In this document: piece after piece, positions 36,447 through 45,959 of the stretch
How positions within the stretch are numbered: the first letter of the stretch is position 1
Layout: the number at the start of each line of letters is the position of its first letter
Source: Parahoeflea alexandrii
GTDB taxonomy: Bacteria; Pseudomonadota; Alphaproteobacteria; Rhizobiales; Rhizobiaceae
Reading direction: 5' to 3'
Assembly: GCF_024105735.1 (NCBI RefSeq)
Contig: NZ_JAAAML010000001.1
Span: 1,497,809 to 1,561,808 of the forward strand
Length of the DNA stretch: 64,000 nucleotides
Program-made: the position numbers and the translations under genes
Notes under the pieces: model-generated
The model's input: the letters and a program-made list of their open reading frames with translations, nothing else
Told to the model about the DNA's origin: nothing
Database searches by the model: none

Positions 36447-37370
36447 TCAGGCGGTTGCGGCGGTCAATTCACCGGCGATGCGGGCGGCGAGGCGGGCATT
36501 GCCCAGCACCAGCGCGATGTTGGTCTTGAGGCTCTCGCCATCGGTCAGGTTCAGGATCTCGCCGAGCAGGAACGGTGTGACCGCCTTGCCCTCTATGCCC
36601 CTGGCCTTCGCCGTGGCCAGTGCTGCTGCGATGTGCCGGTTCATTTCGCTCGCCGCGATTTCGTCCTCCACCGGCACCGGGTTGGCGATCAGCATGCCGC
36701 CATGGTGGCCCAGCGCCCGGCGCGTTGCCTCGAAACGGGCAATGGCCTGCGGCGTGTCGAGCCTGAGCGGGGCGTTGAGGCCGGACTCGCGCGACCAGAA
36801 GGCGGGCATGGCGTCCTGGCCGAAAGCCACCACCGGCACGCCGCGGGTCTCGAGTGCTTCAAGTGTCTTGGGAATGTCGAGAATGGCCTTGGCGCCGGCG
36901 GAGACGACGATGACCGGGGTGCGGCCGAGCTCGTCGAGATCGGCGGAGATATCGAAACTTTCCGCAGCGCCCTGGTGCACGCCGCCGATGCCGCCGGTGG
37001 CAAAGACCGAAATGCCGGCGAGATGGGCCGCGATCATGGTGGCAGCAACCGTGGTCGCGCCGGTGCGGCCTTCGGCCAGCGCATAGGCAAAGTCGGCGCG
37101 CGAGAGTTTCATCACATCTTTCGCCTGGGCGAGCGCGGTGATGGCGGCCTCGTCGAGGCCCGCATGCAGGCGGCCGTCGATGACGGCGATGGTGGCGGGC
37201 ACGGCGCCTTCCGCTCGGATAACGGCCTCGACCTCGAGCGCCATGTCGCGGTTGCCGGGCCAGGGCATGCCGTGGGTGATGATGGTGGATTCGAGCGCCA
37301 CCACCGGACGGCCCGCCGACAGGGCGGCCTTCACTTCCGGCGTGGTTTCGATGGTGAGGGGGGCTTTCAT
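36447..37370 (-). CDS. psuG: Pseudouridine-5'-phosphate glycosidase
   Basis: Splits pseudouridine 5'-phosphate into uracil and ribose 5-phosphate, the second step of pseudouridine breakdown. 307 residues, near the usual 305-312. Features: VALESTIITHGMPWPGN near residue 27, the GRTGATTVAATM stretch near 95 with the Lys/Thr region, FATGGIGGVH near 118 and GQDAMPAFWSRESG near 178, all conserved in PsuG. ATG 37370 overlaps the psuK stop by four bases, so psuK-psuG are coupled, and the BrnA-like gene follows at 41 bases. Confidence 0.94.
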   Translation of the reverse strand: MKAPLTIETTPEVKAALSAGRPVVALESTIITHGMPWPGNRDMALEVEAVIRAEGAVPATIAVIDGRLHAGLDEAAITALAQAKDVMKLSRADFAYALAEGRTGATTVAATMIAAHLAGISVFATGGIGGVHQGAAESFDISADLDELGRTPVIVVSAGAKAILDIPKTLEALETRGVPVVAFGQDAMPAFWSRESGLNAPLRLDTPQAIARFEATRRALGHHGGMLIANPVPVEDEIAASEMNRHIAAALATAKARGIEGKAVTPFLLGEILNLTDGESLKTNIALVLGNARLAARIAGELTAATA

Positions 37371-38344
37371 GCGGGTGCTCCTGAGGCGGGCAACGGGAAT
37401 TGGGCTGGCTTTGGCATGGTCTTGAGCGCTTGCGCAAGCAGCTCGCGTGACAAATCCTGCCGCACGGGTCCGCGCACCGATGCCGTCAGCCGGGCCAGCG
37501 CGATGCCACGGGTGAGGCTGTCGCCGATTGTGTCTCCTGCCAGCCAGCCGTCGAGATAGCCCGAGGCGAGGGCATCTCCGGCGCCGACCACATCACGGAC
37601 ATCGTCGAGCGGTGGCGGCACCAATACGCTGGATGCGGTGGTAGAGGGCAGGGAGGCAAAGGCCGCCACCGGGCCCGCGCCGGCGGTGACAAGGCCGCCT
37701 TTCAGCCCGCTCGCAGAAAGCATCGCCTGCCAGTCATCGGGCGATTGCGCCGGCGCGCCGGTCAAGGCTGCGGCCTCGGCGGCATTCATGGCGAGACAGC
37801 TGATCTTCGACAGGCTTGGCTTCCAGCGCACCACCTTGGCCGGGGAAACGGCAATGACGGCCAGCGGCAGGCTGCGCTCAGACGCGACCTCGGCCATCGC
37901 GGTGAGGGCGCTTGCCGGAAGGTTGGAATCCATCAGCAGCAGATCGGCGTCAGTGAGGCGCTTGCGCAGCCGCGACGTCAGCAGCCGGCGCGCCGGGATG
38001 AGATCGTAGAGCGCCATGTCGGCCAGTGCCGTGACCAGATTGCCGTCTGGCTCGAGGATCGCCGAGTAGCTCGGCGTGGCGCGGTCGATAAAGGTCAGCG
38101 GGCAATCCTCGATGCCCGCCTCGTCGGCCGCGCGGGCGACCATGTCGGCAGCCGCATCACCGCCGCGGGGGGCGACGAGGGTGACCTGGTGGCCGAGCCG
38201 GGCCAGGTTGCGCGCCGCGTTGAAGGCGCCGCCGCCGGCCTCGGTCTCCCAGCGGCCGGGATTGGAGGCGCCGGGCTGGTGCGGGGCCGAAAGCCAGCCC
38301 TTGCGGTCGATATGGGCACCGCCGATTGCCAGAATGCGCGCCAT
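37367..38344 (-). CDS. psuK: PfkB-family kinase, probable pseudouridine kinase
   Basis: Would phosphorylate pseudouridine at O5' to supply psuG. 325 residues with ribokinase-fold signatures: GGGAFNAARNLARLG near residue 37 (substrate-binding PfkB signature 1) and DVVGAGDALASGYLDGW near 252 (signature 2 with the catalytic Asp and anion hole). Family alone would permit another sugar; adjacency and overlap with psuG set pseudouridine as the most likely substrate. First gene of the psuK-psuG-brnA-like unit; divergent from recA. Confidence 0.9.
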   Translation of the reverse strand: MARILAIGGAHIDRKGWLSAPHQPGASNPGRWETEAGGGAFNAARNLARLGHQVTLVAPRGGDAAADMVARAADEAGIEDCPLTFIDRATPSYSAILEPDGNLVTALADMALYDLIPARRLLTSRLRKRLTDADLLLMDSNLPASALTAMAEVASERSLPLAVIAVSPAKVVRWKPSLSKISCLAMNAAEAAALTGAPAQSPDDWQAMLSASGLKGGLVTAGAGPVAAFASLPSTTASSVLVPPPLDDVRDVVGAGDALASGYLDGWLAGDTIGDSLTRGIALARLTASVRGPVRQDLSRELLAQALKTMPKPAQFPLPASGAPA

Positions 38345-38513
38345 CTCAATGTCCCCCCAGAGCCGCGCCAGGGCGAATCGCCCCGCGCCGCAAGCAATGG
38401 TGATTGACCGCCGCCCCGCCTGCGGCAGCTCTCTCCGCAGTTGAAAAACAAAAAAAGAACATGAAGGGATTTGTCATTGTATTTCAGCGCCTTGATGGGG
38501 CCTTGCGAAGTCG

Positions 38514-38528
38514 GAACAAATAGGGTAC
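38514..38528 (+). promoter_or_regulatory. LexA (SOS) box upstream of recA
   Basis: GAAC-N7-GTAC, one base from the alphaproteobacterial SOS consensus GAAC-N7-GAAC. It lies 60 bases before the recA ATG and four bases before a TTGGAC -35-like word (38532-38537), where a repressor would block transcription. The 243-base gap to psuK holds nothing else I can name. Confidence 0.7.
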
Positions 38529-38587
38529 AAATTGGACAAACGAGCATTCATTGCTTGCGATGGCACGATAACCTAAAGGTGGACCGA

Positions 38588-39685
38588 ATGGCACAGAACT
38601 CTTTGCGGCTGGTAGAGGAAAAATCCGTGGACAAAAGCAAGGCGCTCGACGCCGCACTTTCCCAGATCGAACGTTCATTCGGCAAGGGCTCGATCATGAA
38701 GCTCGGCGCCAATGAGGGCGTGGTCGAGATCGAGACGGTTCCGACCGGCTCGCTGGGGCTCGACATCGCGCTCGGCATCGGCGGCCTGCCGCGTGGCCGC
38801 GTGATCGAGATTTTCGGGCCTGAAAGCTCGGGCAAGACCACACTGGCGCTGCAGACCATCGCGGAAGCCCAGAAGAAGGGCGGGATCTGTGGCTTCATTG
38901 ACGCCGAGCATGCGCTCGACCCGGTCTATGCCCGCAAGCTCGGTGTCGATCTCGAGAGCCTGCTGATTTCGCAGCCCGACAATGGCGAGCAGGCGCTTGA
39001 AATCACCGACACGCTGGTCCGCTCGGGCGCCCTTGATGTTCTGGTGGTCGATTCGGTGGCGGCGCTGACGCCGCGGGCTGAAATCGAGGGCGAGATGGGC
39101 GACAGCCTTCCCGGCCTGCAGGCGCGGTTGATGAGCCAGGCGCTCAGGAAGCTCACCGCCTCGATCTCGCGGTCGAACTGCATGGTGATCTTCATCAACC
39201 AGATCCGCATGAAGATCGGCGTGATGTTCGGCTCGCCCGAAACCACCACCGGCGGCAATGCGCTGAAATTCTACGCCTCGGTGCGCCTCGACATCCGCCG
39301 CATCGGTTCGGTCAAGGACCGCGACGAGGTGGTCGGCAACCAGACCCGGGTCAAGGTGGTCAAGAACAAGATGGCGCCGCCCTTCAAGCAGGTCGAGTTC
39401 GACATCATGTATGGCGAGGGCGTGTCGAAAATGGGCGAACTGGTCGATCTCGGCGTCAAGGCCGGCATCGTCGAGAAATCCGGCGCCTGGTTCTCCTACA
39501 ACAGCCAGCGGCTGGGGCAGGGGCGCGAGAACGCCAAGCAGTTCCTGCGCGACAACCCTGTGCTGGCCGACGAGATCGAACTGGCGCTCCGACAGAACGC
39601 CGGGCTGATCGCCGAGAAGTTCCTCGAGGATGGCCGCAGTGGCGGCGAGGATAACGACGACAGCGATGGTGCGGCCGAAATGTAG
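38588..39685 (+). CDS. recA: Recombinase A
   Basis: Strand exchange in homologous recombination and co-protease for LexA in the SOS response. 365 residues from ATG 38588, chosen over a long upstream extension because it gives the standard [13 protein letters not shown] alphaproteobacterial start. Walker A GPESSGKT is at residues 77-84; [18 protein letters not shown] holds Walker B, and [17 protein letters not shown] and [15 protein letters not shown] are core signatures. The acidic tail ([13 protein letters not shown]) is usual. A LexA-type box precedes it and a probable terminator follows. Confidence 0.98.
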   Translation: MAQNSLRLVEEKSVDKSKALDAALSQIERSFGKGSIMKLGANEGVVEIETVPTGSLGLDIALGIGGLPRGRVIEIFGPESSGKTTLALQTIAEAQKKGGICGFIDAEHALDPVYARKLGVDLESLLISQPDNGEQALEITDTLVRSGALDVLVVDSVAALTPRAEIEGEMGDSLPGLQARLMSQALRKLTASISRSNCMVIFINQIRMKIGVMFGSPETTTGGNALKFYASVRLDIRRIGSVKDRDEVVGNQTRVKVVKNKMAPPFKQVEFDIMYGEGVSKMGELVDLGVKAGIVEKSGAWFSYNSQRLGQGRENAKQFLRDNPVLADEIELALRQNAGLIAEKFLEDGRSGGEDNDDSDGAAEM

Positions 39686-39715
39686 GCCGTTTTCGCAGCC
39701 ATCGCGCTGTTTTGA

Positions 39716-39756
39716 GCCGGTCGCCGGTCCCTTGAAGGGCCTGCGGCCGGTTTTCC
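39716..39756 (+). terminator. Probable intrinsic terminator after recA
   Basis: GCCGGTCGCCGGTCCC and GGGCCTGCGGCCGG form an imperfect hairpin around TTGAA, followed by TTTTCC, about 30 bases past the recA stop. Confidence 0.55.
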
Positions 39757-39897
39757 GTTGAGCGTGCGGCGGCTGGCGTCTGGACAGGCATCCGGGCGAA
39801 CGATAAAAGCGGCGGTCCGCAAGTCGCGATGCGGACTCCGGAACGGTCATCTGGCACGGTTTCCGGGACTGCCTGCCTATCAGACAAAGGGTTGATC

Positions 39898-42555
39898 ATG
39901 AGTGGGGTGAACGAAATCCGGTCGGCGTTTCTCGACTATTTCAAGACAAACGGGCATGAAGTTGTGGCCTCAAGCCCGCTGGTGCCGCGCAATGACCCGA
40001 CACTGATGTTTACCAATGCGGGCATGGTGCAGTTCAAGAATGTCTTTACGGGACTCGAACACCGTCCCTATTCGACGGCGGCGACCTCGCAGAAATGCGT
40101 GCGTGCCGGCGGCAAGCACAACGACCTCGACAATGTCGGCTACACCGCGCGCCATCACACGTTCTTCGAGATGCTCGGCAATTTCTCCTTTGGCGACTAT
40201 TTCAAGGAGCGCGCGATCGAGCTTGCTTGGAACCTTCTGACCAGGGATTTCGCGATCAACAAGGAGCGGCTGCTGGTCACGGTCTACCACACCGATGACG
40301 ATGCTTTCGATCTGTGGCGCAAGATCGCCGGAATTCCCGAAAGCCGGATCATCCGGATCCCGACCAATGACAATTTCTGGGCGATGGGTGATACCGGGCC
40401 ATGCGGTCCCTGTTCCGAGATCTTCTACGATCACGGCGATCATATCTGGGGCGGACCTCCCGGTTCGGCGGATGAAGACGGTGACCGCTTCATCGAGATC
40501 TGGAACCTGGTTTTCATGCAGTTCGAGCAGATCACGACCGATGAGCGGGTCGACCTGCCGCGGCCGTCGATCGATACCGGCATGGGGCTTGAGCGCATTG
40601 CGGCGCTGTTGCAGGGGCAGCACGACAATTACGACATCGATCTGTTCCGCCGGCTGATTTCTGCCTCGGAGGATGCCACCGGCGTCCCCGCCGAGGGCAA
40701 GAACCGAGCCAGCCACCGGGTGATTGCCGACCATCTGCGTTCGGCTTCGTTCCTGATTGCCGACGGGGTGCTGCCGTCCAATGAGGGCCGCGGCTATGTG
40801 CTCCGCCGGATCATGCGCCGGGCCATGCGCCATGCGCAGCTTCTCGGTGCGCGCGATCCTCTGATGTTCCGGCTGCTGCCGACGCTGGTGGCCGAGATGG
40901 GCCGCGCCTATCCGGAGCTGCAGCGTGCCGAAGCGCTGATTTCGGAGACGCTGAAGCTTGAGGAAACCCGCTTCCGCAAGACGCTGGAACGCGGGCTCAG
41001 CCTGCTTGACGAGGCCAGCGCCGAGCTTGGCGAGGGCGACAGGCTCGATGGCGAGACCGCCTTCAAGCTCTATGATACCTATGGCTTTCCGCTCGACCTG
41101 ACCCAGGATGCGCTCCGGCAGCGCGGTGTCGATGTCGACACGGCGGGTTTCAGCGAGGCGATGGAGCGGCAGAAGGCCGAGGCGCGCAAGCACTGGTCGG
41201 GCTCGGGTGATGCGGCGACCGAAACGATCTGGTTCGAGATCAAGGACAAGGCCGGCGCCACCGATTTCCTCGGCTATGATACCGAGACCGCAGAGGGCGT
41301 CATCCAGGCGCTGGTCCGTGACGGCAAGCAGGTGGACACGGCGCAAGCCGGTGACCTGGTCGATGTCGTGGTCAACCAGACGCCGTTTTATGGTGAGTCC
41401 GGCGGCCAGATGGGCGACCAGGGCAAAATTTCGGGCGAAGGCTACCAGCTCGAAGTCAGCGACACGCAGAAGCGCGGCGAAGGCCTGTTCGTGCACCGGG
41501 CGAAGGTGGTTTCGGGCGCCGTGACGACGGGTGCGGTGGCGCAACTGGCCGTCGATCATTCCCGGCGGGCGAAGATCCGCGCCAATCATTCGGCCACGCA
41601 TCTTCTGCACGAAGCGCTCCGGGAGGTGCTTGGCACCCATGTGGCGCAGAAGGGATCGCTGGTTGCGCCCGAGCGGCTGAGGTTCGATGTCTCTCACCCC
41701 AAGCCGATGACAGCGGAGGAACTGGCCGAGGTCGAGACCATGGCCAACGAGATCATCCTTCAGAACAGCGCGGTGACAACGCGGCTGATGGCGGTCGATG
41801 ACGCCATTGCCGAGGGCGCCATGGCATTGTTCGGCGAGAAATACGGCGACGAGGTGCGGGTGGTGTCGATGGGCACGGCCATGCGCGGGGTCAAGGCCAA
41901 CCGTCCTTACTCGGTCGAGCTGTGCGGCGGCACCCACGTCGCCGCCACCGGCGAGATCGGCCTGGTGCGGGTCTTGTCGGACAGCGCGGTAAGCGCCGGG
42001 GTGCGCCGCATCGAGGCATTGACTGGCGATGCCGCGCGCCAGCACCTGAGCGAGCAGGACGAGAAGCTCAGGCAGGCGGCATCGCTGCTCAAGGTGCAGC
42101 CTGGAGACGTTCCCTCGCGGATCGAAGCGCTGATGGACGAGCGCAGGAAGCTCGAGCGCGAGCTTACCGAAGCACGCAAGAAGCTGGCGCTGGGCGGCGG
42201 CGGTGCCGCGGGCGGCGATGAAAGCCGCGACATTGGTGGCGTGAAGTATCTCGGCAAGGTGGTTACCGGTGTGGCGCCGAAGGAGCTCAAGGGGCTGGTC
42301 GATGCCGCCAAGGCGTCGCTTGGATCCGGCGTGGCGGCCTTTGTCGCAGTCAGCGAAGACGGCAAGGCCAGTATTGTGGTCGGCGTCACAGAGGATCTGA
42401 CATCGCGACTGTCGGCGGTCGATCTGGTGCGTGCTGGCTCCGAAGCCATCGGCGGCAAGGGCGGTGGCGGACGGCCCGACATGGCCCAGGCCGGTGGCCC
42501 GGATGGGACCAAGGCCAGCGCGGCGGTAGACGCAGTGGCGGCCGCCATCGGATAG
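39898..42555 (+). CDS. alaS: Alanyl-tRNA synthetase
   Basis: Charges tRNA-Ala and edits mischarged Ser/Gly. 885 residues starting [15 protein letters not shown], the typical class II start with motif 1 ([19 protein letters not shown]), motif 2 around [15 protein letters not shown] and motif 3 in GMGLERIA. The editing domain shows [11 protein letters not shown] (HxxxH) and CGGTH, the zinc/substrate site. The C-Ala domain at the end carries [13 protein letters not shown]. The ATG at 39898 replaces an upstream frame start with no homologous look. A strong terminator follows. Confidence 0.98.
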   Translation: MSGVNEIRSAFLDYFKTNGHEVVASSPLVPRNDPTLMFTNAGMVQFKNVFTGLEHRPYSTAATSQKCVRAGGKHNDLDNVGYTARHHTFFEMLGNFSFGDYFKERAIELAWNLLTRDFAINKERLLVTVYHTDDDAFDLWRKIAGIPESRIIRIPTNDNFWAMGDTGPCGPCSEIFYDHGDHIWGGPPGSADEDGDRFIEIWNLVFMQFEQITTDERVDLPRPSIDTGMGLERIAALLQGQHDNYDIDLFRRLISASEDATGVPAEGKNRASHRVIADHLRSASFLIADGVLPSNEGRGYVLRRIMRRAMRHAQLLGARDPLMFRLLPTLVAEMGRAYPELQRAEALISETLKLEETRFRKTLERGLSLLDEASAELGEGDRLDGETAFKLYDTYGFPLDLTQDALRQRGVDVDTAGFSEAMERQKAEARKHWSGSGDAATETIWFEIKDKAGATDFLGYDTETAEGVIQALVRDGKQVDTAQAGDLVDVVVNQTPFYGESGGQMGDQGKISGEGYQLEVSDTQKRGEGLFVHRAKVVSGAVTTGAVAQLAVDHSRRAKIRANHSATHLLHEALREVLGTHVAQKGSLVAPERLRFDVSHPKPMTAEELAEVETMANEIILQNSAVTTRLMAVDDAIAEGAMALFGEKYGDEVRVVSMGTAMRGVKANRPYSVELCGGTHVAATGEIGLVRVLSDSAVSAGVRRIEALTGDAARQHLSEQDEKLRQAASLLKVQPGDVPSRIEALMDERRKLERELTEARKKLALGGGGAAGGDESRDIGGVKYLGKVVTGVAPKELKGLVDAAKASLGSGVAAFVAVSEDGKASIVVGVTEDLTSRLSAVDLVRAGSEAIGGKGGGGRPDMAQAGGPDGTKASAAVDAVAAAIG

Positions 42556-42594
42556 GCTGCCTGCGCGGCCGGTTCTTGAATATTTGATTTCGTC

Positions 42595-42626
42595 AAACGC
42601 CCGGGACTGTCCCGGGCGTTTTGCGT
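42595..42626 (+). terminator. Intrinsic terminator after alaS
   Basis: AAACGCCCGGGA and TCCCGGGCGTTT pair around CTG, followed by TGCGTTT, 40 bases after the alaS stop. Confidence 0.88.
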
Positions 42627-42722
42627 TTGCAGGAATCATCAGCCGGTGCCGGGGTAAGCAATTCAGCAAGATTTGTGCGGTCGCGGTGTGCTGTTACTCT
42701 GTCGACCGACGGAGGGAGAGGC

Positions 42723-43574
42723 ATGGCGACGACGCAAGGTATCAGGGATTATCGCGAACGGCTCGAGCGGGTGCGGTCACATATCCGCGCCAATCTCGAT
42801 GGGCCGCTCAATCTCGACGACCTTGCCGACATCGCCTGCCTGTCCCGCTTTCACTGGCACCGCACCTATCGCGGACTGACCGGGGAAACCGTGTGGCAGA
42901 CGGTCAGACGGCTGAGGTTGCACCGTGCAGCCTCGGACCTGGTCAACGGCACTTTGCCGATCGAAGAGATCGCGGAGAGGTCGGGATACACCAATCCGCG
43001 CGCTTTCTCCCAGGCCTTCAAATCCGATTTCGGTCTGCCACCGCTTCGCTATCGCGCCGAGGGCGGTCACCGGCGCTATGACAATCCTGACTGGCGGGAG
43101 ACCGAAGACATGTATGATGTCCGCATAGAAGAGCACGAACCGGTGGTGATCGCAGGGCTTGCCCACACCGGACCCTATATCGAAGTTGGCGCGGCCTTCG
43201 AGAGGTTCGGCTCGCACATGGCGGGGACAGGCGGCTGGGAGAAATCAGCGGGCATGGCCGCGGTCTATTTCTCCGATCCCGACATCACCCCGCCCGAAGC
43301 GCTCAGGTCGCTGGCCGGCATGGCGCTGAAGCCCGGTTCTGTGCCACCGGACGGGGTGGAAACCTGCGTGCTGCCGGCAGGCCGCTATGCGGTGCTCACC
43401 CACAAGGGTCCCTATGCGGAACTGGCCAAGGCCTATCACTGGTTCTTCGGGCCCTGGCTGGCGGCGAGCGGCGAAAGCGCCGGTCCGGCCCCGGCGGTGG
43501 AGCGCTATCTGAACACGCCGCTCGATGCCGCGCCCACCGAATTGCTCACTGAAATCCACATGCAGCTCGGCTGA
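42723..43574 (+). CDS. AraC-family regulator with GyrI-like effector domain
   Basis: 283 residues from ATG 42723 with GGAGGGAGAGG just upstream. Two helix-turn-helix units occupy ~12-108 (RFHWHRTYRGLTGETVWQTVRRLRLHRA and IEEIAERSGYTNPRAFSQAFKSDFG, the AraC signature); a GyrI/effector-binding domain follows (~125-283), with EHEPVVIAGLAHTGPY and the VLPAGRYAVLTHKGPY repeat found in Rob, SbmC and BmrR-type domains that bind amphipathic drugs or small molecules. The N-terminal HTH plus C-terminal sensor order is that of E. coli Rob. The effector is unknown. A second GyrI-like protein follows at 24 bases, probably its regulated partner. Confidence 0.92.
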   Translation: MATTQGIRDYRERLERVRSHIRANLDGPLNLDDLADIACLSRFHWHRTYRGLTGETVWQTVRRLRLHRAASDLVNGTLPIEEIAERSGYTNPRAFSQAFKSDFGLPPLRYRAEGGHRRYDNPDWRETEDMYDVRIEEHEPVVIAGLAHTGPYIEVGAAFERFGSHMAGTGGWEKSAGMAAVYFSDPDITPPEALRSLAGMALKPGSVPPDGVETCVLPAGRYAVLTHKGPYAELAKAYHWFFGPWLAASGESAGPAPAVERYLNTPLDAAPTELLTEIHMQLG

Positions 43575-43598
43575 AGCGTGGCGGTTGGAGAGGCTGAC

Positions 43599-44255
43599 AT
43601 GGACAAGATCGATTTCAAGAAAACCGACAGGACATTCTACACGGGTAGGACCGACCGGTGGGAACTGGTCGATGTTCCCGAATGGCAGTTTCTAAGTGCC
43701 GAAGGGCAGGGCGATCCGCAGTGCTCGCCCGGCTACACCGCGGCCGTTTCCGCACTCTACAGCCTGTCCTACGGGCTGAAGTTCCGGTCGAAATCGGTTC
43801 ATGACCGCGATTGCGTGGTCGGCCCGCTCGAGGGGCTGTGGTGGGCCGATGACATGCAGGCGTACAGGGCAGGCGACCGGGCGGCGTGGAAATGGCGGAT
43901 GATGATCCGGCAGCCGGACTGGATCACGGATGCGGATCTCGAGGCCGTCCGTGCGACGGTGCTGGGCAAGATCAAGGGTGCCGAGGCCGAAGCCTCCAGG
44001 GGCGCGATTAAGGCTGTGGCTTTGAACGCCTACGAGGAGGGACGTTCGCTGCAGCGGCTCTATTTCGGCCCTTATGTCGACGAGGCGCCGCTGCTGATCG
44101 ATCTGCACGACCGGTTCATGCCCGAACATGGCTATCAGCCTGCCGGGCTGCACCACGAGATCTATCTCAACGATCCGCGAAAGGTGGCGCCGGAAAAGAT
44201 CAGGACGCTGTTGCGTCAGCCTGTGCGCGCGCTGGCGGCCGAGCAGGAGAGGTAG
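43599..44255 (+). CDS. GyrI-like domain protein
   Basis: 218 residues from ATG 43599, after GGAGAGG. No HTH. It begins DFKKTDRTFYTGRTDRWELVDVPEWQFLSAEGQGDP and ends with HHEIYLNDPRKVAPEKIRTLLRQPV, the layout of stand-alone GyrI-like small-molecule-binding proteins (PIRSR/Cass2 type) that carry a conserved Glu and aromatic pocket residues. Some members hydrolyse toxic electrophiles. Together with the upstream AraC/GyrI regulator it makes a two-gene unit in which regulator and effector protein share the same fold, suggesting both see related ligands (inference). Confidence 0.85.
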   Translation: MDKIDFKKTDRTFYTGRTDRWELVDVPEWQFLSAEGQGDPQCSPGYTAAVSALYSLSYGLKFRSKSVHDRDCVVGPLEGLWWADDMQAYRAGDRAAWKWRMMIRQPDWITDADLEAVRATVLGKIKGAEAEASRGAIKAVALNAYEEGRSLQRLYFGPYVDEAPLLIDLHDRFMPEHGYQPAGLHHEIYLNDPRKVAPEKIRTLLRQPVRALAAEQER

Positions 44256-44296
44256 ACGGGCTTCCGGCGGTTGTTCGGCAGCGGCATGCCGCAGTA

Positions 44297-44908
44297 TCAG
44301 GCCTTTGGCTCCAGTGCCTGGGCGCGTTGCCACCAGTTCATCAATCGCGGCGCATGGCTGGCCATGTCGTTTCCGGCGGCGCTGTCGATGATGTAGTCCA
44401 TGCAGGCGGCGAGATAGGCATCGGCGAGCGTCGGCCTGGCGCCGCACAGCCATTCAGGCCCGGCAAGCGTTTCAAGTGCTGCGAGAACAGCGCGGCCTTT
44501 GCCCAGCGTCCCGGGCTTCGGTTTCCTGCCTTCCGATTTCGGCACGTAGAGTCCCCAGACAAGGACCGGGTAGACCTGGGTGTCGACGATCGAAATGAAC
44601 TGGTTCATGCGGGCGCGACCGGCCGCATCATCGGGTTGCAGCGGCGGGCCTTCGAAGCGATCATCAATGTAGCGGGTGATCGCGAGCGTCTCGTAAAGGG
44701 TGAGATCGCCATGATGCAGGATAGGGATCTTGCCGAACGGGTGCCCCGCAAGGCGGGCCCGGGCGGGGCCGTCCCCGGCAAACACATCGAGGGCTTCGAA
44801 CCGGAAGGGCACAGCCTTCATCCCGAACGTGGAAAGGCAGATGCGCGTGTAGACGCTGTAGCTCGCGCCATACAGGACAGGAATTACCCGATCGCCCGGA
44901 GATTTCAT
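44297..44908 (-). CDS. Glutathione S-transferase family protein
   Basis: 203 residues, the size of soluble GSTs. The N-terminal thioredoxin-fold part has the catalytic-region Tyr/Ser stretch (LYGASYSVYTRI, residues 12-23), FGKIPILHHGDLTLYETLAITRYID with the cis-Pro and the Glu-Thr (ES-like) glutathione contact, and the C-terminal helical part has LADAYLAACMDYI. It lies last in the icd-orf-dedA-gst operon, with its ATG overlapping dedA by four bases. Substrate is unknown. Confidence 0.88.
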   Translation of the reverse strand: MKSPGDRVIPVLYGASYSVYTRICLSTFGMKAVPFRFEALDVFAGDGPARARLAGHPFGKIPILHHGDLTLYETLAITRYIDDRFEGPPLQPDDAAGRARMNQFISIVDTQVYPVLVWGLYVPKSEGRKPKPGTLGKGRAVLAALETLAGPEWLCGARPTLADAYLAACMDYIIDSAAGNDMASHAPRLMNWWQRAQALEPKA

Positions 44909-45531
44909 CGCTCTTCGTCCCGATCCTCGTGTGCCCTGGTCTGCGTTGCGCGAACGGCATGCAACAACCGCCAGCCGAGAAAGGCTGCCAGAGCCAGCAT
45001 GGCGAGCGCCATTGAAAGGTTGCCCAAAATACCGGCCAGGGTCTCGATGTTCGAACCGAAACTGTAACCCAGTGCAATGTAGATCGACACCCAGACAACT
45101 TCACCGGCAACGCCCCAGAAAGAAAAACGCGGCCAGGAGAGGCCGGCAATGCCGCTGGCGATGTTGATGGCCGGGCCGAGCGGCGTGAACAGCCAACGGG
45201 TGAAGAACACGCCGCTTCCGCCCCATCTGGCGAGATGCGGCTCTGCGGAGCGCGCCTTTCTGGCCATTCTGCCGCGAAAGCCGGGGCGGCCCTCGGCGGA
45301 AAGGATGACGAAGCGCCCCGCCAGATAGCCTCCCTGATCACCCAGGACGGTCCCGCCCAGCGCCCAGATGAAGGCGTTTGCCAGGCCGGTGTCGCCATTG
45401 GCGGCCAGTGCCCCCAGTGTGAGCAACGCCAGGGATGTGGGCAGCGGCACACCCATTTGCCCGATGGCCAGCAGCAGGGCGGCTGCGGGGAGGCCATAGC
45501 TGGTGAGGAACTCCAGCAGGGTTGCGGTCAT
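44905..45531 (-). CDS. DedA-family membrane protein
   Basis: 208 residues with about five to six hydrophobic segments. Matches the DedA/SNARE-associated family: a re-entrant PLPTSLALLTLGALAA stretch near residue 29, GDQGGYLAGR near 64, FFTRWLFTPLGPAINIASGIAGLSWPRFSFWGVAGEVVW (~107-145), which contains the conserved Arg and Gly/Pro positions. DedA proteins support membrane homeostasis and undecaprenyl-phosphate or lipid translocation; the particular role here is open. Overlaps both neighbours by four bases, so it is tightly coupled. Confidence 0.9.
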   Translation of the reverse strand: MTATLLEFLTSYGLPAAALLLAIGQMGVPLPTSLALLTLGALAANGDTGLANAFIWALGGTVLGDQGGYLAGRFVILSAEGRPGFRGRMARKARSAEPHLARWGGSGVFFTRWLFTPLGPAINIASGIAGLSWPRFSFWGVAGEVVWVSIYIALGYSFGSNIETLAGILGNLSMALAMLALAAFLGWRLLHAVRATQTRAHEDRDEER

Positions 45532-45956
45532 GGCTGGGGATCGGATGGCGCAGAGGCGCGTGGCAGCGGCGGGCGGGCAGCGTTGAGGCCGGCATCGGGA
45601 ACGCCGCGGATGGCGCGATCGAGCCTGATGGCCTCGATGATCCTGTCGGTCAGGGCGTCGAGCGACTGACGCTGGTCGTTGGCGATCCTGATCAGCGGGC
45701 GGCGGTCCGGGCCTGTTTGCGGCAGGCCGATGGCATCGTGAACCAGTTTCGGGTCAACCCGGTAGGAGCGGGCGACATAGCGGACGGTCATCCAGCCTTC
45801 GATCGGTTCGTCCTGATGCTGCTGCCAGTAGACAAGAAAAACGCCGGCGCGGATGATGAACACCAGCGCCAGCGTCAATGTCAATGCAAAGGCAATCGTG
45901 AGCCACCGGTTTTGCCGCCACAACCGCTTGAGCGTGACGGCAGGTCCGGTGGCCAT
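45528..45956 (-). CDS. Small membrane-anchored protein, unknown
   Basis: 142 residues. One membrane helix near residues 20-42 (LTIAFALTLTLALVFIIRAGVFL), then a soluble domain beginning VYWQQHQDEPIEGWMTVRYVARSYRVDPKLVHDAIGLP, with an Arg/Asp-rich middle and a Pro-rich tail. Resembles the hypothetical proteins often found before dedA in rhizobia. It starts three bases after the icd stop and overlaps dedA by four bases. Function unknown. Confidence 0.72.
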   Translation of the reverse strand: MATGPAVTLKRLWRQNRWLTIAFALTLTLALVFIIRAGVFLVYWQQHQDEPIEGWMTVRYVARSYRVDPKLVHDAIGLPQTGPDRRPLIRIANDQRQSLDALTDRIIEAIRLDRAIRGVPDAGLNAARPPLPRASAPSDPQP

Positions 45957-45959
45957 GGA

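Noticed and set aside
39970-42669. Nearly 900-codon open frame antisense to alaS
   Set aside because: alaS is unmistakable on the plus strand; the antisense frame is a product of GC-rich codon bias.
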